From: Candidatus Thiodictyon intracellulare
GTDB taxonomy: Bacteria > Pseudomonadota > Gammaproteobacteria > Chromatiales > Chromatiaceae
Assembly (NCBI GenBank): GCA_016292295.1
Contig: JADNEJ010000414.1
Span: forward strand, 1-16,911
DNA length: 16,911 bases
Direction: 5' to 3'
This document shows positions 7,275 to 14,867 of the stretch, one piece after another (position 1 is the first letter of the stretch; every line of letters starts with the position of its first letter). Under the pieces are notes generated by a model, which was not told the DNA's origin, did not search any database, and saw nothing but the letters and a program-made list of their open reading frames with translations. Made by a program: the position numbers and the translations under genes.

Positions 7275-9650
7275 ATGACGGATATGCTCACAATTGAGAT
7301 CGACGGTCGCGCCTGCGAGGCGGTACCGGGCGAGATGATCATCGCGGTCGCGGACCGCGAGGGTATCGCTATCCCGCGGTTTTGCTACCACAAGAAGCTC
7401 TCGATCGTCGCCAACTGCCGCATGTGTTTGGTGGAGGCGGAGCAGGGCGGGCGCCCCTTCCCCAAGCCGGTGCCGGCCTGCGCCACGCCGGTCGGCCCCT
7501 GTATGAAGGTCCTCACCCGCTCGCCCAAGGCGATCGAGGCGCAGCAGGGCACCATGGAGTTCCTGCTCATCAATCACCCCCTGGATTGTCCCATCTGCGA
7601 TCAGGGCGGGGAGTGTGAATTGCAGGACCTGGCCATGGGTTACGGCGGCGATCACTCGCGCTATGCCGAGAGCAAGCGAGTGGTCACGGACGAAGACTTC
7701 GGGCCCCTGATCGACACCGAGATGACCCGCTGCATCCATTGCACTCGTTGCGTGCGCTTCGGAGCCGAGATCGCGGGCCTGCGGGAATTGGGCGCCACCG
7801 GTCGCGGCGAGAACCTGCGTATCGGTACCTTCGTGGCCCACGCCCTCGCCCACGAACTCTCCGGCAATATTATCGATCTGTGCCCGGTGGGGGCGCTCAC
7901 CTCCAAGCCCTACCGGTTTACCGCCCGCGCCTGGGAGCTGACGGACGCGCCCGCCATTGCCCCCCATGACGGTGTTGGTGCCAACCTGATGCTCCATGTG
8001 CGCCGCGGTCAGGTGATGCGGGTGCATCCCCGGGACAACGAGGCGGTCAACGAGTCCTGGATCGCGGACCGGGACCGCTTCAGCTATGTGAGCCTGAACG
8101 GCCCCGACCGGTTGACTGAGCCCCTGGTCAAGCGCGACGGTGCCTGGGTGGCCGTGGAGTCGATCGAGGCCTTGGCCCTGGTCGCGCAGCGCCTCAAGGC
8201 CGCTGACCCGGCCACGACCGGTTGGCTGATTGCCCCTAATGCCACCTTGGAAGAGATGTATCTGGCGCAGGCGCTCGCCCGGGGGCTCAACTGCGCGAAC
8301 ATCGACCACCGGCTGCGCCAACGCGATTTCCGCGGTGACGGTGCCGACCCGCGCCTGCCCTGGCTCGGCGTCCCGATCGCGGATCTTGCGATCCAGCGCT
8401 CGGTGCTGCTGATCGGCAGCGACATCCGCCAGGAACAGCCGCTCCTGGCGCACCGACTGCGCCAGGCGGCCCTGGCCGGCGGCAGCCTGGCCCTGGTCAA
8501 TCCCTACCGACTGGACCTGACCCACCCCGCCGGCCAATTGGTGGGCGGACCGGCCGGCATGCTGGACGATCTGGCCGCCATCGCCAAGGCATTGGGTGAA
8601 GGCAGGTCCGGGGCGCTGAAGGGTATCATCGCCCGCGCCGCGCCCACCGCGGAGCACCAGGCGGTTGCCGATTCACTCAAGTCCGCCGGGACGAACGGTG
8701 CGGGTCTGCTCTTGCTCGGCGCCTTGGCGGCGGCCCACCCGGACTACAGCCTGCTCAAGGCCCTGGCCTATCGGGTTGCCGCGGCCGCCGGCTGCCGGGT
8801 CGGTTACCTGCCGGCCGCCGCCAACAGCGTCGGCGCCGGGCTCGCCGGGGTCCTGCCCCAGGTCTTGCCCGGGGGCCGGTCTGCCGACCCGGTCGGTCTG
8901 TCGGTCGCGGAGATCCTGGCCGCGCCGTGTCGGACCCTTGTTCTCTGGGGCCTGGAGCCGGCCTATGACCTGGGTAATCCGGCCCAGGCAATGGACGCCC
9001 TGGCCCAAGCCGACTTTGTGGTCGCGGCTAGTGCCTTCCGCTGCCCTTCACTGGAATCAGTGGCCCAGGTGTTGCTGCCTATCGGCGCCTTCGCCGAGAC
9101 TTCCGGGACCTTCGTGAACGCGAGCGGGACCTGGCAGGATTTTCAGGGCGCAGTGGCGCCCCCGGGCGCGGCCAGACCCGGCTGGAAGGTCCTGCGGGTT
9201 CTCGGAAATATGATGGATCTTAAGGGCTTCAATTATCTCGATACGGCTGCGATCCGCTCCGAACTGGCGGCGCTTTGCGTCGCTGCAGGTCTGGACAATA
9301 GGCCCGCAGCGGACTTCGCCGGCGAGCCCAGAGGCGTCGGCGAGGGCCTGATCCGCATCGGTAATGTACCGACCTATGCACTCGATGCCCTGGTGCGTCG
9401 CTCCCCGCCCCTGCAGCGGACCTCGACCACGGGGACTTTCGGCGCCTATCTGAACGCTGGACAGGCTGCCGACCTGGGTTTGGCCGCCGACGATGCCGTC
9501 GCGGTGTCCCAGCAGGGGGTGGCGGTGCATACCCGGGTCCTGATCGATGAGCGCGTTCCAGCCGGCTGCGTGCGGATTCCGGCGGGCGTCCCGGGGAGTG
9601 AGTTTTTAGGCGATCAGATCGCCCCCGTCAGCATCCGTCGTGAGGAGTAG
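7275..9650 (+). CDS. nuoG: NADH-quinone oxidoreductase subunit G (N1b, N4, N5 clusters)
   Basis: The largest peripheral subunit, 791 residues, passing electrons from NuoF towards NuoI. The N-terminal ferredoxin-like domain binds N1b through Cys37, Cys48, Cys51 and Cys69. N5 uses His101 with Cys105, Cys108 and Cys114 (HPLDCPICDQGGEC). N4 uses Cys153, Cys156, Cys159 (CIHCTRC) and Cys203 (LCPVGAL). The rest (about 215-791) is the molybdopterin-oxidoreductase-like domain without visible metal ligands. The N7 CxxCxxxC motif of the E. coli and Thermus proteins is absent; the equivalent stretch reads APHDGVGAN. The ATG at 7275 follows a GAGAGA site; an ATG at 7284 is a close alternative. Confidence 0.97.
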   Translation: MTDMLTIEIDGRACEAVPGEMIIAVADREGIAIPRFCYHKKLSIVANCRMCLVEAEQGGRPFPKPVPACATPVGPCMKVLTRSPKAIEAQQGTMEFLLINHPLDCPICDQGGECELQDLAMGYGGDHSRYAESKRVVTDEDFGPLIDTEMTRCIHCTRCVRFGAEIAGLRELGATGRGENLRIGTFVAHALAHELSGNIIDLCPVGALTSKPYRFTARAWELTDAPAIAPHDGVGANLMLHVRRGQVMRVHPRDNEAVNESWIADRDRFSYVSLNGPDRLTEPLVKRDGAWVAVESIEALALVAQRLKAADPATTGWLIAPNATLEEMYLAQALARGLNCANIDHRLRQRDFRGDGADPRLPWLGVPIADLAIQRSVLLIGSDIRQEQPLLAHRLRQAALAGGSLALVNPYRLDLTHPAGQLVGGPAGMLDDLAAIAKALGEGRSGALKGIIARAAPTAEHQAVADSLKSAGTNGAGLLLLGALAAAHPDYSLLKALAYRVAAAAGCRVGYLPAAANSVGAGLAGVLPQVLPGGRSADPVGLSVAEILAAPCRTLVLWGLEPAYDLGNPAQAMDALAQADFVVAASAFRCPSLESVAQVLLPIGAFAETSGTFVNASGTWQDFQGAVAPPGAARPGWKVLRVLGNMMDLKGFNYLDTAAIRSELAALCVAAGLDNRPAADFAGEPRGVGEGLIRIGNVPTYALDALVRRSPPLQRTSTTGTFGAYLNAGQAADLGLAADDAVAVSQQGVAVHTRVLIDERVPAGCVRIPAGVPGSEFLGDQIAPVSIRREE

Positions 9651-9656
9651 GGGCCA

Positions 9657-10691
9657 ATGATCGAGCTGTGGAATGCCCTGCCGCTGGTGGTCCGGATCTT
9701 GCTCAAGGTCATCGTGATCGTTTTGCCTTTGCTTGGCCTGGTCGCCTATTACACTCTGGCGGAACGCAAGGTTATCGGTTATATGCAGGTGCGCATCGGG
9801 CCCAACCGGGTCGGCTGGCGGGGCCTGCTCCAGCCGATTGCCGATGCCGTCAAGTTGATGATGAAAGAGATCGTGGTGCCCACCCGGGCGGACAAGACGC
9901 TCTTTCTCATTGCGCCCCTAATTTCGATCGTCCCGGCCATCGCCGCCTGGGCCGTCTTCCCCTTCGACGCGACCCTGGTGGTGGCGGATATCCATGCCGG
10001 CTTGCTCTACATTCTGGCCCTGTCCTCGCTCGGCGTCTATGGCATCATCATTGCCGGCTGGGCCTCTAACTCGAGGTATGCCATGCTCGGGGCCATGCGC
10101 TCCGCGGCCCAGTTAATCGCCTATGAGATTGCCATGGGTTTCGCCCTGGCGGGGGTGCTGGTGGCGGCGGGGAGTCTCAATCTGGGGGACATCGTGCGAG
10201 CCCAGAGCGGCAGCGTCCTGACCTGGTTCTGGCTGCCCCTGCTTCCGTTCTTCGGCGTCTACTTAATCGCCGGCGTGGCAGAGACCAATCGCGCCCCCTT
10301 CGATGTGGCCGAGGGCGAGTCCGAGCTCGTCGCCGGTTTTCATGTCGAGTACTCCGGGATGGGGTTTGCGGTGTTCTTCCTGGCCGAATACGCCAATATG
10401 ATACTGGTCTCCGCCCTAACGGTTGTCCTCTTCATGGGCGGCTGGCTCTCGCCGCTGCCTCAGTCCTGGGTGCAGGGGGTCTTCCCCCTAGATGACGGCT
10501 TCCAGTGGCTCTTGCTCAAGACTTTTTTCTTCATGTTCCTGTTCCTGTGGCTGCGCGCAACCTTCCCGCGCTACCGCTATGATCAGATCATGCGCCTGGG
10601 TTGGAAGGTCTTTATCCCGATTACGATCGTCTGGATCCTGGTCGTTGCCGTCGGCGTCGTTGCTAATCTCCCGCCCTGGTGGTCCGCCTGA
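9657..10691 (+). CDS. nuoH: NADH-quinone oxidoreductase subunit H
   Basis: Membrane subunit that shapes the quinone tunnel entrance and links it to the proton channels. It is 344 residues with about eight hydrophobic helices. Key cytoplasmic loops are conserved: [20 protein letters not shown] after helix 1, and [20 protein letters not shown] followed by FHVEYSG in the acidic loop near the quinone path. The C-terminal [19 protein letters not shown] is typical. The ATG lies 6 bp after the nuoG stop, and GAGGAG overlapping that stop serves as ribosome binding site. The stop precedes the nuoI ATG by 46 bp. Confidence 0.97.
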   Translation: MIELWNALPLVVRILLKVIVIVLPLLGLVAYYTLAERKVIGYMQVRIGPNRVGWRGLLQPIADAVKLMMKEIVVPTRADKTLFLIAPLISIVPAIAAWAVFPFDATLVVADIHAGLLYILALSSLGVYGIIIAGWASNSRYAMLGAMRSAAQLIAYEIAMGFALAGVLVAAGSLNLGDIVRAQSGSVLTWFWLPLLPFFGVYLIAGVAETNRAPFDVAEGESELVAGFHVEYSGMGFAVFFLAEYANMILVSALTVVLFMGGWLSPLPQSWVQGVFPLDDGFQWLLLKTFFFMFLFLWLRATFPRYRYDQIMRLGWKVFIPITIVWILVVAVGVVANLPPWWSA

Positions 10692-10737
10692 TGTCATACC
10701 TGTCGCCACACCAGCCTCCCCCCCAGGAGCGCGCGCA

Positions 10738-11229
10738 ATGCTGAAGACTGCACGCACCTACCTCCAGAGCCTGTTCCTCTTTGAGTTGTTCAAGGGACTG
10801 CGGGTGACCGGAGCCTATTTCTTCAAGCGTAAATTCACTGTCCAATACCCGGAGGAGAAGACTCCCCTCTCGCTGCGGTTCCGCGGCTTGCATGCGCTGC
10901 GCCGCTACCCGAACGGTGAGGAGCGGTGCATCGCGTGCAAACTCTGCGAAGCGACCTGCCCGGCGCTTGCCATCACGATCGAGTCGGAGCCCAGGGCGGA
11001 CGGGTCGCGGCGCACCACCCGCTATGAGATCGACCTCTTCAAGTGCATCTATTGTGGGTTTTGCGAGGAATCCTGTCCGGTGGACTCGATCGTGGAGACC
11101 GGGATCTGCGAGTATCACTTCGAGGAGCGCGGCGGCAGCATCATGACCAAGGACAAGCTGCTTGCCGTGGGCGAGCGCTACGAAGCGCAGATCGCCGCCG
11201 CCCGCGCCGCGGATGCGCCATACCGATGA
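10738..11229 (+). CDS. nuoI: NADH-quinone oxidoreductase subunit I (N6a and N6b clusters)
   Basis: Ferredoxin-type subunit that relays electrons from NuoG to NuoB through two [4Fe-4S] clusters. It is 163 residues. The first motif uses Cys64, Cys67, Cys70 and Cys74 ([12 protein letters not shown]); the second uses Cys103, Cys106, Cys109 and Cys113 ([12 protein letters not shown]). The frame is open further upstream over the end of nuoH. The ATG at 10738 is chosen because AGGAG (10725-10729) lies eight bases before it and [11 protein letters not shown] fits the amphipathic N-terminal helix of the family. It is the last of the closely packed genes; the next gene, nuoJ, is 299 bp away across a palindromic element. 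Confidence 0.97.
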   Translation: MLKTARTYLQSLFLFELFKGLRVTGAYFFKRKFTVQYPEEKTPLSLRFRGLHALRRYPNGEERCIACKLCEATCPALAITIESEPRADGSRRTTRYEIDLFKCIYCGFCEESCPVDSIVETGICEYHFEERGGSIMTKDKLLAVGERYEAQIAAARAADAPYR

Positions 11230-11262
11230 ATCGTCGCGATCCGCAGCGAGGCCGGGCGCCAC

Positions 11263-11423
11263 GGTTGGACAAGCGCAGCGGGTTTTGATCACAAATCCGC
11301 CCAAGGCTAGCCGGCCCATGTGGGTTTACGCGCGCAAGACCATGTTCTGCAAGGGAGCGGCGACGCCGGGACTGAACAAGGTGGGCGGAATTATGATCAA
11401 GGCCAGCGCAGCGCGGTCCAACC
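11263..11423. repeat. Large imperfect palindrome (miniature-element-like) between nuoI and nuoJ
   Basis: The left arm 11263-11302 starts GGTTGGAC and ends ATCCGCCC. The right arm 11383-11423 is its imperfect reverse complement, starting GGGCGGAAT and ending GTCCAACC. The outer 8 bp match exactly, an inner TTGATCA block matches exactly, and the 11 bp inside that match at 9 positions; the 14-15 bp between are partly diverged. An 80-bp central segment (11303-11382) has no convincing gene. The element lies in the 299-bp nuoI/nuoJ gap (11230-11528), which otherwise holds GC-rich sequence with no open frame I trust. In RNA the arms could form a long stem. It resembles non-autonomous intergenic repeats; no clear target-site duplication is seen. 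Function is unknown. Confidence 0.65.
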
Positions 11424-11528
11424 GGCCGGTGGGGGCGGTGGTGGAGCGCGGCGCGCGCCGACCCTGGGCCCTGCGGCAGTGTAGGGCGCGCCTTATCCAC
11501 CCTCCAACTGACTCCTTGAGATGGCTCC

Positions 11529-12173
11529 ATGGGCTTTGAGAAATTTCTCTTTTATTGCTTCGCGGCCATGACCGTCGCCGCCTCGGCGATGGTCATCAGT
11601 CGGCGCAATCCCGTCCACGCGGTGTTGTGGATGGTGGTCGTCTTCGTGAGCAGCGCGGTCCTGTGGATCCTGCTGGAAGCCGAATTCCTGGGGATCGTCC
11701 TGATCCTGGTCTACGTCGGTGCGGTGATGGTGCTGTTCCTGTTCGTGGTCATGATGCTCGATATCGACATCGCCACACTGCGGGCCGGCTTCATCAGCTA
11801 TCTGCCGGTCGGCGCCCTGGTTGCCGCGGTGATGATGATCGAGATCGCCCTGGTCGTGGGGCCGGCGCATTTCGGGTTGGCGGCCTTCTCCGCGCCGCCC
11901 GCCGCCGGGGTCGCTGTCAACAATACGCACGAGCTGGGCATGTTACTCTATACGGTTTATGCCTATCCCGTCGAACTGGCCGCTGTCATCCTCCTGGTGG
12001 CGATCGTTGCTGCCATCCGCCTGACGCTGCGGCGTCGGCCCGACAACAAGTACATCGATCCAGCGCGGCAGGTGCGGGTGAAGAAGGGGCCGGACCGTAT
12101 CCGGATACTGAAAATGGCTTCGGTGGGCCCCGCGCAGCCGCCCGCGGCGGATCCGGCCGCAACCAAGGAATAG
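11529..12173 (+). CDS. nuoJ: NADH-quinone oxidoreductase subunit J
   Basis: Membrane-arm subunit next to NuoA, NuoK and NuoH. It is 214 residues with five predicted helices. The most conserved stretch, [20 protein letters not shown] (about residues 58-77), is helix 3, which in complex I structures carries a pi-bulge involved in coupling. The C-terminal hydrophilic part has the usual [11 protein letters not shown] segment, then an Ala/Pro-rich end. Only a weak GAG ribosome site precedes the ATG. The nuoI-nuoJ spacing is unusually large because of the palindromic repeat, so nuoJ may depend on read-through across that structure. It ends 4 bp before nuoK. Confidence 0.96.
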   Translation: MGFEKFLFYCFAAMTVAASAMVISRRNPVHAVLWMVVVFVSSAVLWILLEAEFLGIVLILVYVGAVMVLFLFVVMMLDIDIATLRAGFISYLPVGALVAAVMMIEIALVVGPAHFGLAAFSAPPAAGVAVNNTHELGMLLYTVYAYPVELAAVILLVAIVAAIRLTLRRRPDNKYIDPARQVRVKKGPDRIRILKMASVGPAQPPAADPAATKE

Positions 12174-12177
12174 CCCT

Positions 12178-12483
12178 ATGATTGCACTCTCCGACTATCT
12201 GATGCTGGGCGACATCCTGTTCTCGATCGCGGTCGCGGGGATCTTCCTCAACCGCAAGAACGTGATCGTGCTCCTGATGTGCATCGAGTTGATGCTCTTG
12301 GCGGTGAACACCAACTTCGTCGCCTTTTCGCACTTTCGCCATGACATCACGGGCCAGGTCTTTGTGTTCTTTATCCTCACCGTGGCGGCGGCCGAGGCGG
12401 CGATCGGGCTGGCGATCCTGGTGGTCCTGTTCCGCAACCGCGGCACCATCAACGTCCAGGATTTTGACAGTTTGAAGGGTTGA
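12178..12483 (+). CDS. nuoK: NADH-quinone oxidoreductase subunit K
   Basis: Small antiporter-like membrane subunit (related to MrpC) in the proton path between NuoJ and NuoN. It is 101 residues with three helices. The two membrane glutamates needed for pumping are present: Glu37 ([11 protein letters not shown]) and Glu73 ([11 protein letters not shown]), equal to Glu36 and Glu72 in E. coli. AAGGAA near the nuoJ stop provides the ribosome site, four bases of spacer lie between the genes, and coupling to nuoJ is likely. Downstream, a 367-bp gap containing a repeat-bounded element separates it from nuoL. Confidence 0.97.
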   Translation: MIALSDYLMLGDILFSIAVAGIFLNRKNVIVLLMCIELMLLAVNTNFVAFSHFRHDITGQVFVFFILTVAAAEAAIGLAILVVLFRNRGTINVQDFDSLKG

Positions 12484-12527
12484 TCTGGCAAGCCCGTCGC
12501 GGGCAGCGGAAGTTTCGATTGGAAGCG

Positions 12528-12577
12528 GGCAAATGGACAGGATTAACAGGATTTCCCAGGATTAACCGGATTTTTTT
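12528..12577 (+). repeat. Left inverted arm made of GGATT units
   Basis: Four CAGGATT/CCGGATT units follow one another at 9-10 bp intervals (from 12538, 12547, 12557 and 12566), ending in a run of seven Ts (12571-12577). The arm pairs with 12733-12784. Confidence 0.85.
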
Positions 12578-12588
12578 GGGAATGCGTC

Positions 12589-12750
12589 GTGACCTTGCCT
12601 GGCGAGGAGTTGACTGAGCGGATTATCGCGTATGCCTATTGGGTGCATAGGGCGCTTGGCGGTGGTTTTTTGAAGAAGGTTTACGAGAACGTCGGCAGGA
12701 GCGTTGAGGTCAGCAGGAAATTCAGACAACACAAAAATCCTTCCTGTTGA
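12589..12750 (+). pseudogene. Truncated GxxExxY-family protein gene
   Basis: A frame from GTG at 12589 to TGA at 12748-12750 gives 53 residues. The first 35 or so read like the conserved N-terminus of GxxExxY proteins: ELTERIIAYAYWVHRALGGG, then FLKKVYENV. The normal motif is roughly LTExIIxxAxxVHxxLGPGxLExxYE; here GPG has become GGG and the name motif GxxExxY reads GFLKKVY. Homology stops near position 12693. The remaining about 90 residues of the usual ~125, including the PD-(D/E)XK-like core, are missing, and the last codons run into the right-hand repeat arm. This is an internally deleted remnant and unlikely to make a working protein. The family's function is not established. Confidence 0.75.
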
Positions 12751-12784
12751 TCCTGAGAAATCCTGTTAATCCTGCCTATTTACC
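12733..12784 (-). repeat. Right inverted arm made of GGATT units
   Basis: Reverse complement of the left arm apart from six substitutions in the outer 43 bp and a 4-bp insertion near the inner end. It contains AATCCTGTTAATCCTG, the mirror of the left-arm units. Confidence 0.85.
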
Positions 12785-12850
12785 AGCAGTGACGATTGAC
12801 CTGTTAGTGTCAGTCCAACCGCGTAACGCAGCGAAAGAGCGAACCTATAG

Positions 12851-14845
12851 ATGGCGAATGTCTATCTGATCATCGTGCTCGCGCCCCTCATCGGTGCCAT
12901 CGTCGCCGGATTTTTCGGCGGGCGCATCGGCCGGCGTGGGGCCAATTCGGTGAGCATCCTGGGCGTCGGGCTGTCCACCGCCCTGTCGCTCTTTGCCTTG
13001 GCGCGCTTTATCTGGGGCGGCGAGCCGGTCTACAACGCGGCGCTCTATACCTGGATGGTCTGCGACGGTATCCACTTCGAGGTCGGGTTTCTGGTGGACC
13101 GGCTCACCGTGCTGATGATGGCGACCGTGACCTTCGTCTCGCTGATGGTGCACGTCTACACCATCGGCTATATGGCAGACGACGAGCACAACTGGCCGCA
13201 CGACTCCAAGGCCGGCACCCACAGTTACCAGCGCTTCTTCAGCTATCTCTCGCTCTTCACTTTCTCCATGCTGATGTTGGTCATGGCCAACAATTTCATG
13301 CAGTTGTTCTTCGGCTGGGAGGCGGTGGGCCTCGTGTCCTATCTTCTGATCGGCTTCTGGACGGTGCGCGAATCGGCGATCTTCGCCAACATCAAGGCAT
13401 TCCTGGTCAACCGGGTGGGCGACTTCGGCTTCCTCCTCGGGGTCGCCGCGGTCGCCATGTATTTCAATTCCATGGACTATACGCAGATCTTTGCCCGAGC
13501 GCCGGAGTTCGCCGCGACCCAGGTGGATCTCTTTGGGGGCATCTCATTGCTGACCCTGATCTGCGTGCTGCTCTTCATCGGCGCCATGGGCAAGTCGGCC
13601 CAGGTCCCCCTGCATGTGTGGCTGCCGGACAGTATGGAGGGTCCGACGCCGATCTCCGCCCTGATCCATGCTGCGACCATGGTCACGGCCGGTGTTTTTA
13701 TGGTGGCGCGGATGTCGCCCCTCTTTGAGCTATCCGATGCCGCCCTGTCGTTTGTCATGATCGTCGGCGCGACCACGGCCCTGTTCATGGGTCTGATCGG
13801 ACTGGTCCAAAACGACATCAAGCGCGTCATCGCCTATTCGACACTATCCCAGTTGGGCTATATGATCACCGCCATGGGTGCCTCGGCCTATGCCGCCGGC
13901 ATGTTCCACCTGATGACGCACGCCTTCTTCAAGGCCCTGCTGTTCCTGGGCGCGGGTTCGGTGATCATGGCGATGCACCATGAGCAGGATATCCGCACCA
14001 TGGGCGGCCTGCGCAAATACCTGCCCGTCACCTCGATCACCTTCTTGATCGGGTCCCTGGCCCTAACCGGGTTTCCCGGGTTGGCCGGCTCTTTCTCCAA
14101 GGACGCCATCATTGAGGCGGTGCAGGAGTCGACAATCTTCGGTGCCGGCTATGCGACACTCCTGTTGACGATCGGTGTCGCCGTCACGGCGCTCTACAGT
14201 TTCCGCCTCTATTTCCTGGTCTTTCACGGCAAGGCGCGGATGGACGAGCACACCCGCCACCAGTTGCACGAGTCGCCCCTGGTGGTGACGGTGCCGTTGA
14301 TCCTGCTGGCCGCGCTGTCGGCTGGTATCGGTTGGATTACCATCGAGCCGCTGTTGATCGGCGACTGGTTCCAGGGTGCGATCCTGGTCGCCCCGGTGCA
14401 TGACACCCTGCGCGAGATCCGCGGCCACTTCCATGGGCCCTTACAATTCGTGATCCACGGTATTCACTCCGAGGTCTTCTATCTGAGTATGGGCGGTACC
14501 CTGGTGGCGGCATTGATCTGGTGGCTGGTGAACGCGCTGGCCCCGCGGATCGATGAGCAGATCCAGGCCGCCGGTGGTCCGGTCACCCGCATACTGTTGG
14601 ATAAATACGGGTTCGACGACTTCAATCAGCGCGTCTTCGCCGGGGGCGGTCAGGCGCTGGGCAATGCACTCTGGAGCGGAGGCGATCAGGCCCTGATCGA
14701 CGGCGCCGTCGTCAATGGCTCGGCCCGCTCGGTTGGTTGGCTGGCCGAGGTGGCGCGACATCTGCAGACGGGCTATCTCTATCACTACGCTATCGCCATG
14801 ATCGTCGGGCTCGTGGGCCTGTTGACGATCTTCGTGACCCTCTGA
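12851..14845 (+). CDS. nuoL: NADH-quinone oxidoreductase subunit L
   Basis: Distal antiporter-like proton-pumping subunit, related to MrpA. It is 664 residues with about 14 core helices, a long amphipathic lateral helix and a final anchor helix (YLYHYAIAMIVGLVGLLTIF). The pumping residues are present: Glu157 in FFGWEAVGLVSYLL, Lys248 in MGKSAQVPLHVWLPDSMEGP, and the histidines of the SALIHAATMVTAGVF helix. Only a weak AAAGAG precedes the ATG. It lies 66 bp after the repeat-bounded element, so its expression depends on transcription through that inverted repeat unless a local promoter exists; I saw none with correct spacing. nuoM follows 22 bp later. Confidence 0.97.
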   Translation: MANVYLIIVLAPLIGAIVAGFFGGRIGRRGANSVSILGVGLSTALSLFALARFIWGGEPVYNAALYTWMVCDGIHFEVGFLVDRLTVLMMATVTFVSLMVHVYTIGYMADDEHNWPHDSKAGTHSYQRFFSYLSLFTFSMLMLVMANNFMQLFFGWEAVGLVSYLLIGFWTVRESAIFANIKAFLVNRVGDFGFLLGVAAVAMYFNSMDYTQIFARAPEFAATQVDLFGGISLLTLICVLLFIGAMGKSAQVPLHVWLPDSMEGPTPISALIHAATMVTAGVFMVARMSPLFELSDAALSFVMIVGATTALFMGLIGLVQNDIKRVIAYSTLSQLGYMITAMGASAYAAGMFHLMTHAFFKALLFLGAGSVIMAMHHEQDIRTMGGLRKYLPVTSITFLIGSLALTGFPGLAGSFSKDAIIEAVQESTIFGAGYATLLLTIGVAVTALYSFRLYFLVFHGKARMDEHTRHQLHESPLVVTVPLILLAALSAGIGWITIEPLLIGDWFQGAILVAPVHDTLREIRGHFHGPLQFVIHGIHSEVFYLSMGGTLVAALIWWLVNALAPRIDEQIQAAGGPVTRILLDKYGFDDFNQRVFAGGGQALGNALWSGGDQALIDGAVVNGSARSVGWLAEVARHLQTGYLYHYAIAMIVGLVGLLTIFVTL

Positions 14846-14867
14846 CCGGACCAGGAGACGCAAGACG

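Larger units (their letters stand above)
12528..12784. mobile_element. 257-bp inverted-repeat element carrying a GxxExxY gene remnant, between nuoK and nuoL
   Basis: The element is bounded by two long arms that are reverse complements of each other: 12528-12577 and 12733-12784. Reading both arms inward, 37 of the first 43 positions agree, including 18 consecutive identical bases. Each arm is built from CAGGATT-type units spaced about 9-10 bp. Between them lies the start of a GxxExxY-type protein gene (12589 onward). A 6-bp direct repeat CGATTG occurs outside both arms (12516-12521 and 12793-12798) but not directly against them. The rest of the 367-bp gap is 44 bp on the left, with a small GCCCG-TCG-CGGGC hairpin after the nuoK stop, and 66 bp on the right before nuoL. 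Mobility is inferred from structure only. Confidence 0.7.

Noticed and set aside
6846..8657. A 603-codon open frame on the minus strand opposite nuoF/nuoG
   Set aside because: It lies wholly antisense to genes with intact cluster motifs, has no recognisable domain, and is explained by GC-rich codon bias that removes stops on the complementary strand.
11162..11539. A 125-codon plus-strand frame spanning the nuoI/nuoJ gap
   Set aside because: It starts inside nuoI in another frame, crosses the palindromic repeat and runs into nuoJ; the protein is low-complexity with no recognisable features.
12538..12577. GGATT units considered as a CRISPR array
   Set aside because: Units are 9-10 bp apart with no spacers, only four per arm, and arranged as an inverted pair; this is an element terminus, not a CRISPR.
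12796..12829. Possible internal promoter for nuoL (TTGACC at 12796-12801)
   Set aside because: The only A/T-containing -10 candidate (TAACGC) is 22 bp away and a poor match.
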